A DNA stretch of 25,440 bases, taken from IMG/VR virus record IMGVR_UViG_3300032242_002579, positions 1-25,440 of that record; one strand, given 5' to 3'. Source of the DNA: a virus. The notes beneath the pieces are model-generated. The model did not search any database and was not told where the DNA came from. It was given only the letters and a program-made list of their open reading frames with translations. Below, one piece after another: positions 1 through 7,629 of this stretch (the first letter of the stretch is position 1; the number at the start of each line of letters is the position of its first letter). The position numbers and the translations under genes are program-made.

Positions 1-1
1 A

Positions 2-841
2 AATGCTCTTCAATTATCAGATCTTCCAGATAGAATAACATTATCTTTTGATACTAATGCTGCAAAAAAACTACATAGTTTTGGATATTTTAGTCCATCT
101 GAAAACAACATGTGGGTTTATGTAAAGAACAGAAATGCTGCGGATATTATTCGTACCATTGCACATGAGTTAATACATAGAAAACAAGAAGAAGAAGGTC
201 GAATAGATAATACTTCCGGAGAAACTGGATCAGAAATAGAAAATGAAGCTAATGCTTTAGCTGGGGTTTTGTTAAGAAATTATGGAAAAAAACACGTAGA
301 AATTTACGAAATCATGAAAAACAAAGAATTTTTAAAAAAATTAATCAATGAAGCAATTGAAGTCAACAACCAAGTTGCCCAAGAAGAGGGTTATAACGTT
401 AGAAACGTTATTAAAAAAATTGAGGAAGATGCACACCATGCATCCAAAGCTCAACAAATTGAAAGACTACAGCTCGAAATTGATTCTATAAATTCTAAAT
501 TAGCTGAAGAAGTTCTCAATGAAACTGATGAAGCTGAACGTAATATTAAGACGATGCGTATTAGTCGTAAAAGACTTCAAGATCATATTGGAAAGCTTAG
601 AGGATATGATCCAGCAGTTAGTAATGAACCTGTTGATATAAATACTCCTGAAAAATCAAAAAATGGTGGTGAATTAGAAGAAAGAAAGTTAACAGCACCT
701 GAAAAAAAGGAAAAGGAAAAAGTTGTTAAAGCAATTAAAAAAGATACTGGAGCTAATAAAAGTGGTGAGTTTACTTCCAAATCTGGAAAGACATATAATG
801 CATTTGCAGTTGCTACTGCAGCAGCAAAGAAAAAAAAATAG
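2..841 (+). CDS. HExxH zinc metallopeptidase-like protein, 5' end outside window
   Basis: The frame is open from base 2 to the stop at 841 with no stop codon before the ATG at 110, so this is the 3' part of a longer gene rather than a gene starting at 110. The visible protein has HELIH (bases 164-178), the zinc-binding and catalytic motif of gluzincin-type peptidases, followed about 25 residues later by an acidic stretch reading SEIENEANALAG. That spacing and the E-x-E-A pattern resemble ImmA/IrrE-type peptidases, where a downstream Glu completes the metal site. The rest is a charged, probably coiled-coil region and a Lys-rich tail ending in KKKK. A phage-coded peptidase could act in virion assembly or on host proteins; the sequence does not decide. 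The motif is clear, the exact family is inferred. Confidence 0.7.
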   Translation, partial: NALQLSDLPDRITLSFDTNAAKKLHSFGYFSPSENNMWVYVKNRNAADIIRTIAHELIHRKQEEEGRIDNTSGETGSEIENEANALAGVLLRNYGKKHVEIYEIMKNKEFLKKLINEAIEVNNQVAQEEGYNVRNVIKKIEEDAHHASKAQQIERLQLEIDSINSKLAEEVLNETDEAERNIKTMRISRKRLQDHIGKLRGYDPAVSNEPVDINTPEKSKNGGELEERKLTAPEKKEKEKVVKAIKKDTGANKSGEFTSKSGKTYNAFAVATAAAKKKK

Positions 842-863
842 TTTTACCTTAAAATAAACAGTT

Positions 864-1439
864 GTGAAAGACGAATCATATTTATTAAAAGAGTTTAAAG
901 ACTCTGATGTTTCTCGTATTAGGAATTTGATCAAGAAAGATTTTGGTTCCAATACAAAAATACAAGTAGGTTATAAGAAGGTGCAAGAGCATCAAGAAGG
1001 TGAAGAGTTTGAGGAGAATGGTAAGAGGTTTATTATGACAAATGGTATAAAAATCAAGCAAACGAAGCTTGATGAAATAAGAAAAATGGCCCACATACCT
1101 TTGATATGCCCACAGTGTAACAAAGCAATGAATAAGTCATTGGACAAGAGAGCTTATTCCCTTCATAAATTTTGTTTTAATTGTCTAATAGAACACGACA
1201 ATAAACTAGTTATTGAAGGAAAATTTCAAGATCATATTGATCAAATCAATAAAAAAGATCTTAAAGTTTTCATACAAGATGTAGAGGATGAATTTAAAGA
1301 GTATCTAGAAAATTCGGATGAAAGTTTTGTAACAGAAGAGGGAGTAATTGAAGATTGGGTTAATGTTGATAATAAACCTTTAAAAGATGGTTATCAAAAT
1401 ATGATTGATGACCTTAAAGAAAAATATGACACTCAATAA
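864..1439 (+). CDS. Zinc-ribbon protein of unknown function
   Basis: A 191-residue protein starting at a GTG codon 22 bases after the metallopeptidase gene; no earlier in-frame ATG is available. Two Cys pairs in the middle, CPQC and CFNC (about residues 83-86 and 105-108), separated by about 20 residues including His, form a plausible four-Cys zinc ribbon. The flanking sequence is charged, and the C-terminal third is acidic and probably helical. I recall similar uncharacterised proteins in T4-like phages but cannot name a family. A nucleic-acid-binding or structural zinc role is inference only. Its 3' end overlaps the next gene by 14 bases, which suggests translational coupling. Confidence 0.65.
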   Translation: MKDESYLLKEFKDSDVSRIRNLIKKDFGSNTKIQVGYKKVQEHQEGEEFEENGKRFIMTNGIKIKQTKLDEIRKMAHIPLICPQCNKAMNKSLDKRAYSLHKFCFNCLIEHDNKLVIEGKFQDHIDQINKKDLKVFIQDVEDEFKEYLENSDESFVTEEGVIEDWVNVDNKPLKDGYQNMIDDLKEKYDTQ

Positions 1440-2040
1440 TGAAATTTTAGGAGCTTTTGTTACTGGTATAATTGGACCAGTTGCCGTACAAGCCATAAAA
1501 TATTACCTTGATCACAGAAAATCTAAAAAAGCAGATTTAATAAAAGAAGCTTGTACAGTAAATAGAGATGTTGAAGATAAAATAGAAAAAATTCGTGAAG
1601 ATTTTGAAGCTGATAGGATTTGGATTAGTCAAATACATAACGGTGGCCATTTTTTACCAACGGGAAAATCTATACAAAAATTTAGTATGTTTTATGAAGT
1701 AGTAGATATAGAAATACCATCTATTAAATATAAATTTCAAAACATACCATTAAGTTTATTTACAAGATCAACAGAGCAGCTCATTAAAAATGATATGCTT
1801 ATTATTCCTTCATATCAGGATTCAAACTATGAGAAATATGGTTTATCTGATGTTTCAGTTATATCAGGATGTAAAAGTACATATTTATTTGCTTTGAAAG
1901 ATATTTATGGTAGATACTTTGGTACGTTTGGTCTTGAGTATACTAAAAAAGAAGTACTTTTAGAAGAAAAAGATATACAGGAAATATCAAGACTTGCATC
2001 TGTTATAGGTGGAGTTTTAATGATAAACTATCATGAATAA
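1426..2040 (+). CDS. Membrane-anchored GAF-like domain protein
   Basis: I chose the ATG at 1426 (MTLNNEILGAF) over an in-frame ATG at 1405 because it gives a cleaner membrane anchor and a shorter overlap with the upstream gene. The 204-residue product starts with one hydrophobic segment (about residues 6-26), then a short charged helix, then a mixed alpha/beta region with the stretch ISQIHNGGHFLPTGKSIQKF and a C-terminal strand-helix pattern that resembles a GAF-type sensory fold. No catalytic residues are evident. A small-molecule-sensing or scaffolding role at the host inner membrane is possible but unproven. The last 8 bases overlap the next start codon. Confidence 0.55.
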   Translation: MTLNNEILGAFVTGIIGPVAVQAIKYYLDHRKSKKADLIKEACTVNRDVEDKIEKIREDFEADRIWISQIHNGGHFLPTGKSIQKFSMFYEVVDIEIPSIKYKFQNIPLSLFTRSTEQLIKNDMLIIPSYQDSNYEKYGLSDVSVISGCKSTYLFALKDIYGRYFGTFGLEYTKKEVLLEEKDIQEISRLASVIGGVLMINYHE

Positions 2041-2557
2041 AAAAGAATTAACTGATATAGTTAGAAAAGCAGTAAAAGAAAAAATTCATTTATCTAACGT
2101 TAAAAACGATGATAATGTTCAAGAATTTACATATTTACGAGATACTTTAACTGATTTACTTACAGATCAATATCCTACTTTCATTAATGGAGTTGATTGG
2201 GTTGCACCAAAACCAACAACTTTTAGAGTAAATTTGCGTAACGGTCAATATTTCATGTTAATTTGGAATGTAGATGATTTTCAAGCTATTGTGGCTGGTA
2301 AAAAATATGATTTATCTTCTCTTCCACAACAAGAAAATGCAACAAAAGCTATTTCAAGACTTCTTTATACCAAAGTAAATGTTCAAAAAGAAAATGATTT
2401 GGCTACATTAGATTCTGGATTACCTGGAGCTGGGGCACCTGTACCTGGAAGTTTATCAGGAGGAGTTAGTCCAGAACCGGGTGGAGCTGTACCAGGGTCT
2501 CCGGAAACTCCACCAAGTGAAGAGCAACCAAGTGAAGAAGAAGTAGCAACAATATAG
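2033..2557 (+). CDS. Small protein with Pro/Gly-rich C-terminal tail
   Basis: A 174-residue protein of unknown function. It begins with a short amphipathic helix (MNKKELTDIVRKAVKEKI), continues with a compact globular region (about residues 30-115) containing several aromatic residues, and ends in a low-complexity tail rich in Pro, Gly, Ser and Glu (from about residue 128). The tail looks like a flexible or collagen-like linker. The start overlaps the preceding stop by 8 bases and the stop lies one base before the next start, so it is surely co-translated with its neighbours. A similar N-terminal helix occurs in the two following genes, hinting at a shared targeting role. Confidence 0.6.
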   Translation: MNKKELTDIVRKAVKEKIHLSNVKNDDNVQEFTYLRDTLTDLLTDQYPTFINGVDWVAPKPTTFRVNLRNGQYFMLIWNVDDFQAIVAGKKYDLSSLPQQENATKAISRLLYTKVNVQKENDLATLDSGLPGAGAPVPGSLSGGVSPEPGGAVPGSPETPPSEEQPSEEEVATI

Positions 2558-2558
2558 T

Positions 2559-3542
2559 ATGAAAAAATCATATTTAATTCAGAAATTAAGAGAAGCCATC
2601 AGAATGCAAATTTTGAAGGATAAACCTTTGATGGAAGCTGAGAAAATTGCTACCGGAAGAGAAGAATCTGAAGAAGAAGATCAGGAATTGGATCAAACAG
2701 TAGTTGGAAAGCCAGAAGAAAAAGAAAAGCAGATAGGTCCTGATACTGAGGTTGGAAATATTCAAAATGTTGCACCTCCTGCTGCAGGAACAGTAACAAC
2801 AGTAAATCCACCGTCAACTAAAATAGAACCAACATCCCCACCGGCCCCAGTATCGGCTGATGCTACGGTTGATAAATCAAAAGAAACGGATACCAAGGTA
2901 TCTCCAGGAGATGACATAACTAAACCAGATGGTGTTGATACTACAGGAAAAGTAGAGCCTAATAAACCACCCGCTGGACCAGAAACCGACATAAAAGGTG
3001 TAGAAGCTACAAGTGATATTGGAAAATTAGCTACACGGTTGTACGATAAAGGATATCGATTTGTAGTTAGTAGTGAGTCAGAAATTAAAGATTTATTGCA
3101 TAATGCTAGTAGTGTAAATATTAAAGGAGATAATGTAAAAAGAATAGGTAGTAAATTTATTACTATTATTTTTAGAAAAAGATCTGATAATAAATGGAGA
3201 GTACTTAGTGGTCAGATTGGTAGCATAAACAAAAGTTTTACTAATGATAAAAATAAACTTATGGGTACCCCTGTAAGAGATATTGCTGGAGAAAAAGTTA
3301 CAGATGCAAACGGAAAACCTGTTATAAAATATCCAGGTGAATGGGGAGCAAAATATGGTTTAAAAAGTTCTAATTTGTCCGATTATAATTTAATTCCAAT
3401 TTATACTAGCAATGTAAAACAAGATCCAAATTTAAAAAATGCAGCAGGAGAAAGCAAACCTAAAGCATCTAAATGGAGATCAGTACCTTTAGATAGAGTT
3501 AAAGGTGTTATAGTTGGTAAAAAGGTTTATTGGAAAAAATAA
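2559..3542 (+). CDS. Pro-rich linker protein with unknown C-terminal domain
   Basis: A 327-residue protein with three parts. An N-terminal helix (MKKSYLIQKLREAIRMQIL) resembles that of the upstream gene. A long, low-complexity Pro/Thr/Glu/Val-rich linker spans about residues 28-150. A globular C-terminal domain (about 152-327) is rich in Lys, Ser and beta-prone residues. No known family is recognised. The architecture of helix, flexible spacer and terminal domain is typical of virion-decorating or internal head proteins, but that is inference. It follows the preceding gene with a one-base gap. Confidence 0.6.
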   Translation: MKKSYLIQKLREAIRMQILKDKPLMEAEKIATGREESEEEDQELDQTVVGKPEEKEKQIGPDTEVGNIQNVAPPAAGTVTTVNPPSTKIEPTSPPAPVSADATVDKSKETDTKVSPGDDITKPDGVDTTGKVEPNKPPAGPETDIKGVEATSDIGKLATRLYDKGYRFVVSSESEIKDLLHNASSVNIKGDNVKRIGSKFITIIFRKRSDNKWRVLSGQIGSINKSFTNDKNKLMGTPVRDIAGEKVTDANGKPVIKYPGEWGAKYGLKSSNLSDYNLIPIYTSNVKQDPNLKNAAGESKPKASKWRSVPLDRVKGVIVGKKVYWKK

Positions 3543-3565
3543 AATAATTTAACTATATTTACAAA

Positions 3566-3856
3566 ATGAAACTAGAAGAATTTCAAGATCTTGTTAAAGC
3601 AATGATGAAAGAGCAAACAGCAAGTGTTGCCACGGGTGATTTTGCCATTCCATCTAAGTCATATCTTAAGCAAAACAAAAAAGCTATGGTAAAGGAAGCT
3701 ATCAGAGCTATGGTTAAGAAGCAAATGATGAACGAAGATGATTCAAATGAGCTTACATTTGATATTTCTGATCTTTCTCCTCAAGATCAAATGGCTAAAA
3801 AAAAAGAAATTATTCAACAAAATCCAGGTAAAACAGTTATTTTTAAAACAGAATAA
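3566..3856 (+). CDS. Small helical protein of unknown function
   Basis: A 96-residue, mostly helical, Lys/Met-rich protein. The N-terminus MKLEEFQDLVKAMMKEQ and an internal stretch MVKEAIRAMVKKQMMNED look like two versions of one amphipathic helix, also similar to the starts of the two genes upstream. The final 25 residues are beta-prone. A 23-base gap precedes it and carries an ATATTTAC element that ends three bases before the ATG. No function can be assigned. Confidence 0.55.
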   Translation: MKLEEFQDLVKAMMKEQTASVATGDFAIPSKSYLKQNKKAMVKEAIRAMVKKQMMNEDDSNELTFDISDLSPQDQMAKKKEIIQQNPGKTVIFKTE

Positions 3857-3857
3857 T

Positions 3858-4223
3858 ATGAATCAACAATTAATTAAACCCATCCTTATTATTATTGCAT
3901 CATTCATACTAATTGTTTCAATAGTAAATCATTTTATTAATCCTGTAGATAATTCTAATTATAAGAAGGATTCACTACATAGTATAGATAGCCTTAAAAA
4001 AATAATAGATTCTTTAAATAAAAGGCAAACTCAATTAGATAGTAATATAGTTTTATTAAAAACAAAAAGCTCAAAAATTGATAATTTAGTTAATTCTAAT
4101 AGGGAAAAAATAACTACCATTAAAGAAAAAACCAGTGAAAAAATTACTACTATTATTCTTGGTTATAATATTGACAGTGTCAAAAGGTACTTGTCAATTA
4201 ATTATAAGGAACCCATCAGATAG
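3858..4223 (+). CDS. Inner-membrane coiled-coil protein, candidate i-spanin
   Basis: The ATG at 3858 lies one base after the preceding stop and gives a 121-residue product; an in-frame upstream start at 3738 would only read the shadow of the neighbouring gene. The protein has an N-terminal transmembrane segment (about residues 6-27, very rich in Ile and Leu) and then a long polar region with heptad-like Leu/Ile spacing (about 38-100), predicted to be a periplasmic coiled coil. This is the topology of inner-membrane spanins of the Rz type, which help disrupt the outer membrane at lysis. Its last 89 bases overlap the next gene in another frame, as many spanin pairs do. The topology is visible; the lysis role is inferred. 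Confidence 0.5.
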   Translation: MNQQLIKPILIIIASFILIVSIVNHFINPVDNSNYKKDSLHSIDSLKKIIDSLNKRQTQLDSNIVLLKTKSSKIDNLVNSNREKITTIKEKTSEKITTIILGYNIDSVKRYLSINYKEPIR

Positions 4224-4566
4224 CATAAGAATTCCTGTATCACTTAGGACAATGAAGTTGATAATAGGTGATCTTGAATTGGGTAAAAGTTATAAAAAAC
4301 AATTGGATATCTATGTTCAAAATATTGGATTATTAGAAAGTAGAGTAAATATAAATAATAATATAATTAGTTCATATCAACTAAAAGAAGTAAATTACAA
4401 ATCAATTATTGAAAATAAAGATAAAATAATAATTGAAAGTAATAAAATAATGGTAGGTTTATCTCAAGATAAGACAAATTTAAAATTAAAATTGTTTAGA
4501 TCAAGATTAACTACTGTGGTTCTCGTTCCATTATCAATTGGTATAACATACTTCTTGTTAAAATAG
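4135..4566 (+). CDS. Secreted, C-terminally anchored protein, candidate o- or u-spanin
   Basis: A 143-residue protein starting at GTG 4135, inside and in a different frame (+1) from the preceding gene. The N-terminus is a good signal sequence (MKKLLLLFLVIILTVSKGTC) that ends at a single Cys, an imperfect lipobox. The middle is polar and probably coiled coil, and the C-terminus has a second hydrophobic segment (about residues 124-142). Signal sequence with Cys, coiled coil and C-terminal membrane anchor is the topology of unimolecular spanins such as T1 gp11; with its neighbour it could instead be the outer partner of a two-gene pair. The imperfect lipobox leaves simple signal-peptidase I cleavage possible. 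Confidence 0.5.
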   Translation: MKKLLLLFLVIILTVSKGTCQLIIRNPSDSIRIPVSLRTMKLIIGDLELGKSYKKQLDIYVQNIGLLESRVNINNNIISSYQLKEVNYKSIIENKDKIIIESNKIMVGLSQDKTNLKLKLFRSRLTTVVLVPLSIGITYFLLK

Positions 4567-4570
4567 GTTT

Positions 4571-4610
4571 TGTAACATAATAGATTCTAATATCTATTAA
4601 TTAAGTTACA
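4571..4610 (+). promoter_or_regulatory. Nested inverted repeat upstream of the terminase gene
   Basis: The 45-base gap before the terminase gene holds an inner hairpin of 8 bp (4578-4585 with 4592-4599, loop of 6) nested in an outer pair TGTAAC/GTTACA (4571-4576 with 4605-4610). The structure ends one base before the ATG at 4612. There is no T-tract, so it is not a standard terminator; it may shape translation initiation or act as an operator. An ATATCTAT sequence inside it (4590-4597) differs by one base from the recurrent box described elsewhere. Confidence 0.4.
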
Positions 4611-4611
4611 T

Positions 4612-7596
4612 ATGGAAGAAAATCAACAAGTTAGCAATCAAGCTGCGGCAAAGATTGCAATGAGACAAGAATACATAAAATGTGCGGTAGATCCTGCCCA
4701 CTTCATGCGAAAATACTGCATGATCCAGCATCCAATCAAAGGTACAATATCATTTAATCTTTACGAATTTCAAGGAAAAGTACTTCATTTATTGCAGAAC
4801 AATAACTATTCACTTATTCTTAAGTCACGACAACTAGGAATATCTACTTTAAGTGCTGGTTATGCTTTATGGTTAATGGTATTTAACAATGATAAGAACG
4901 TTCTTGTGCTTGCAACTAAGCAAGAAACAGCCAAGAATATGGTTACTAAAGTTAAATTTATGTATGAAAATCTTCCAGCGTGGTTAAGAGGTAACAAAAA
5001 ACCACAGGAAGCTAATAAATTAACACTTAAATTAGCCAATGGATCTCAAATTAAAGCAGTATCTGCTGCCGGTGACTCTGGTCGTTCTGAAGCAGTATCA
5101 TTATTGATTATAGATGAGGCTGCATTTATTGATGGAGTAGAAGAAATATGGGCATCATCTCAACAAACGTTATCAACTGGTGGTGGGGCTATCGTATTAT
5201 CATGTGTTACAAAAGATACATATGTTTATACTGATAATGGCATAAAAAAAATCGAAAATTTCTATAAAAACCCAGAATCGGAAGAAGATTATCGTATTGA
5301 TCAATATAATATACTAGGAAAGGATAAATTAAGAAAAGGAGAATTATTTCATAATAATGGAAAGACAAAAACAAAAATAATAAATTCAGTATATTCTTAT
5401 TTAGAAGGTTCTTTTAACCACAAAGTTTACGGATATTCATCTAATAACAATACATATGATTGGATGAGGCTTGATGAGTTATCAGAAGGTGATTATGTTG
5501 CGGTTCAATATGGTATGAATATATGGGGAAATAATAATGATGTAAGTTTGTTTCAACCATCTATTTCAAATAAAATAAAAATTAAATATAATCCATCTTT
5601 AATTGATGCTAATATAGCCTATCTTATAGGTCTTTATATATCAGAAGGATCATCATACATTAATAAAAATGAATATGGTAATGTTGTAGGTGGAAATATA
5701 ACAATAACTTGTGGTGATGATATTAGTAAATCTATAACTAAATGTGGCCTTAATTACTCTAGTCATGACAAATTACATTATACCGTATCATCAAAAAACT
5801 TAATAGAGTTCTATCAATATCTTGGTTTTGATCTATCAAAGAAAGCAAAAGAAAAAATTATTCCAGAAAGAGTATTAGAAATGTCTAAGGATAATATTAT
5901 ACAAATGCTTAGAGGTATTTTTGATGGTGATGGGAGTGTTATGAAAAAGAAAAATAATCTAAGAGTTTCTATAGGATTATCTAGTAAAGAACTTATATTG
6001 CAGTTAAGAGTTATTCTTTTAAATTTAGGAATATTACCAACATATCAAGAAACTATAACAAAAATTACAAAAAAAGTAAAAGTTGTCTCTAATTCATATA
6101 GATTAGATATTTCAGGTAAACAAGCAGAAAAATTTTGTGATATTATTGGATTTAATCTAGATAGAAAAATATCAATTTATGAAAACCATAATAAAAAAGA
6201 CGATATAAGAACTGGTGTATTAGATATAATACCAGGATATTCAGATATTTTTAGCAAAATAAAAGATAATTCTAAGTTGGGTTTACATTCACTTAATAAT
6301 AAAACAGGAATTTCTTTGAGTAGAATAGGTTCTACAAAATCTTTGCTTTCTTTAAGTAGAACGAATGCATTAAAAATAAAAGAATCACTAGAAGAATATT
6401 TTGATAAAGACATATTAGACTTTTATTCAAAAAATATAAATGAGAATATAATTTGGTCAAAGGTATCAAGTATTAAAGAATCAGAAAATTATACTTATGA
6501 TTTTTCATTACCAGAAACGGATAATGAATGGTGTCATTCTGTTATTTATAATGGAATTGTTGGCCATCAAACACCCAATGGTATTGGAAATTGGTTTCAT
6601 CAGATGTGGGAAAAGGCAGAATTATCTGAAAATAACTTTTTACCTATTAAACTTAGATGGGATGTTCACCCAGATAGGGATATATCATGGAGAAGACAGC
6701 AGGATGATGATCTTGGGGTTAAACTAGCTAGTCAAGAATGTGATGCTGAATTTTTAGCATCAGGTGATACTGCTTTTGAATCAGATGATTTGGCTTATTA
6801 TGAAAAAAATGTAATTCAACCTATTAATAAAAGAGGACAAGAAGGAAATCTATGGATATTTGAGGAAGCTGATTATAAAAAAGACTATATGGTTGTTGCC
6901 GACGTTGCTAGAGGAGATGGTAAAGACTTTTCGGCATGTCATGTTATTGAAATAGAATCAATGAGACAAGTAGCTGAGTATAAATCCCATATTCAAACTC
7001 CTGATTATGCTAACTTTCTTTATGCTCTTGGAACAGAATATAATGATGCTATGCTTGTAGTAGAAAATTCAAGTATCGGATGGGATGTAATTACAAGATT
7101 ATTAGAGAGAGGATATAAAAACTTCTACTATTCACCCAAGACCGATATACTAACACAAGAAGAATGGGTTTCAAGGTTTAACAATCCTAATAACTTTACT
7201 CCTGGATTCGTCAATTCACTTAAAACTAGACCTTTAATTATAGAAAAGTTTAGGGAATATGTATCAAAGAGGCAAGTAGTAATAAATTCTCCTAGATTAG
7301 TATCAGAAATGAGAACTTTTATTTGGAAGAATGGTAGAGCTGAAGCACAATCAGGATATAATGATGATCTAGTAATGTCTATGGCAATAGGTTTATACCT
7401 AAGAGATACTGCTGTTAGGTTTAGAAAGGCAAATTTAGACTTAACTAAAAATGCTTTAGATAATTTTAGTGTTAATAGGGGATATACTGATCAAAATAGT
7501 CAACAAGCTGATGGTGGATTCGGTATATATTCAGGTACTTCAATGAATGATAATTCTCTTTTACAACAATATAAAGATAACTCTTGGTTATTTTGA
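4612..7596 (+). CDS. Terminase large subunit (T4 gp17-like) interrupted by an intein
   Basis: The DNA-packaging motor ATPase and nuclease. The 994-codon frame contains a 456-residue intein (residues 198-653); the spliced product would be 538 residues, a little shorter than T4 gp17 (610). Visible motifs are the terminase-type Walker A SRQLGIST (residues 72-79), Walker B LLIIDEA with D168 and E169, and the coupling motif, split by the intein and restored on splicing as VLS-TPNG. The C-terminal RNase H-like nuclease has likely metal ligands D764 (VVADVARGDGKDF), E818 (LVVENSS) and D918/D919 (YNDDLVMSMA). The protein docks on the portal coded just downstream and cuts concatemeric DNA. Unlike T4, no sheath or tube gene lies between terminase and portal. 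Confidence 0.96.
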   Translation: MEENQQVSNQAAAKIAMRQEYIKCAVDPAHFMRKYCMIQHPIKGTISFNLYEFQGKVLHLLQNNNYSLILKSRQLGISTLSAGYALWLMVFNNDKNVLVLATKQETAKNMVTKVKFMYENLPAWLRGNKKPQEANKLTLKLANGSQIKAVSAAGDSGRSEAVSLLIIDEAAFIDGVEEIWASSQQTLSTGGGAIVLSCVTKDTYVYTDNGIKKIENFYKNPESEEDYRIDQYNILGKDKLRKGELFHNNGKTKTKIINSVYSYLEGSFNHKVYGYSSNNNTYDWMRLDELSEGDYVAVQYGMNIWGNNNDVSLFQPSISNKIKIKYNPSLIDANIAYLIGLYISEGSSYINKNEYGNVVGGNITITCGDDISKSITKCGLNYSSHDKLHYTVSSKNLIEFYQYLGFDLSKKAKEKIIPERVLEMSKDNIIQMLRGIFDGDGSVMKKKNNLRVSIGLSSKELILQLRVILLNLGILPTYQETITKITKKVKVVSNSYRLDISGKQAEKFCDIIGFNLDRKISIYENHNKKDDIRTGVLDIIPGYSDIFSKIKDNSKLGLHSLNNKTGISLSRIGSTKSLLSLSRTNALKIKESLEEYFDKDILDFYSKNINENIIWSKVSSIKESENYTYDFSLPETDNEWCHSVIYNGIVGHQTPNGIGNWFHQMWEKAELSENNFLPIKLRWDVHPDRDISWRRQQDDDLGVKLASQECDAEFLASGDTAFESDDLAYYEKNVIQPINKRGQEGNLWIFEEADYKKDYMVVADVARGDGKDFSACHVIEIESMRQVAEYKSHIQTPDYANFLYALGTEYNDAMLVVENSSIGWDVITRLLERGYKNFYYSPKTDILTQEEWVSRFNNPNNFTPGFVNSLKTRPLIIEKFREYVSKRQVVINSPRLVSEMRTFIWKNGRAEAQSGYNDDLVMSMAIGLYLRDTAVRFRKANLDLTKNALDNFSVNRGYTDQNSQQADGGFGIYSGTSMNDNSLLQQYKDNSWLF
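5203..6570 (+). mobile_element. Intein with LAGLIDADG homing endonuclease in the terminase gene
   Basis: In-frame insertion coding for 456 residues. It begins at Cys198 (CVTKDTYVYTDNGIKKIENF, block A) and ends NGIVGHQ at Gln653, followed by Thr654 as the +1 nucleophile. Block F is seen as TYDFSLP, and a block-B-like stretch as GSFNHKVYG. Two dodecapeptide motifs of a LAGLIDADG nuclease are present: YLIGLYISEGS (residues 337-347, acidic E345) and LRGIFDGDGSV (433-443, acidic D440 in the equivalent position). All splicing and cleavage elements look intact. The C-terminal Gln in place of Asn is less common but known in active inteins. By eye the insert is richer in A and T than the flanking exteins, which fits horizontal acquisition. 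Confidence 0.93.
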
Positions 7597-7597
7597 T

Positions 7598-7605
7598 ATA
7601 TTTAT
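7598..7605 (+). promoter_or_regulatory. ATATTTAT box upstream of the portal gene
   Basis: An exact copy of the recurrent ATATTTAT element in the 33-base gap between terminase and portal, ending 24 bases before the portal ATG. No Shine-Dalgarno sequence is seen between box and start. Interpretation as a late promoter element rests on recurrence, not on experiment. Confidence 0.45.
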
Positions 7606-7629
7606 AAACAAGTTAGTTAATAATTTAAA

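Noticed and set aside
3738-3857. Longer start for the candidate i-spanin at 3738.
   Set aside because: It would run through the upstream gene in another frame; the ATG at 3858 directly follows the stop of that gene and begins before a clear membrane segment.
6177-6413. Minus-strand open frame within the terminase intein, and other minus-strand frames (583-780, 689-952, 885-1094, 2383-2571, 2762-2992, 11999-12211, 13581-13793, 14154-14453, 14351-14644).
   Set aside because: Each lies wholly or mostly opposite a clear + strand gene and has a composition that mirrors it (for example Leu/Ser-rich opposite the acidic scaffold). No separate support.
6497-6727. Plus-strand frame at the 3' intein junction, and another at 12328-12516.
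   Set aside because: They are alternative-frame readings of the terminase gene and of the core-like gene, without domains or starts of their own.
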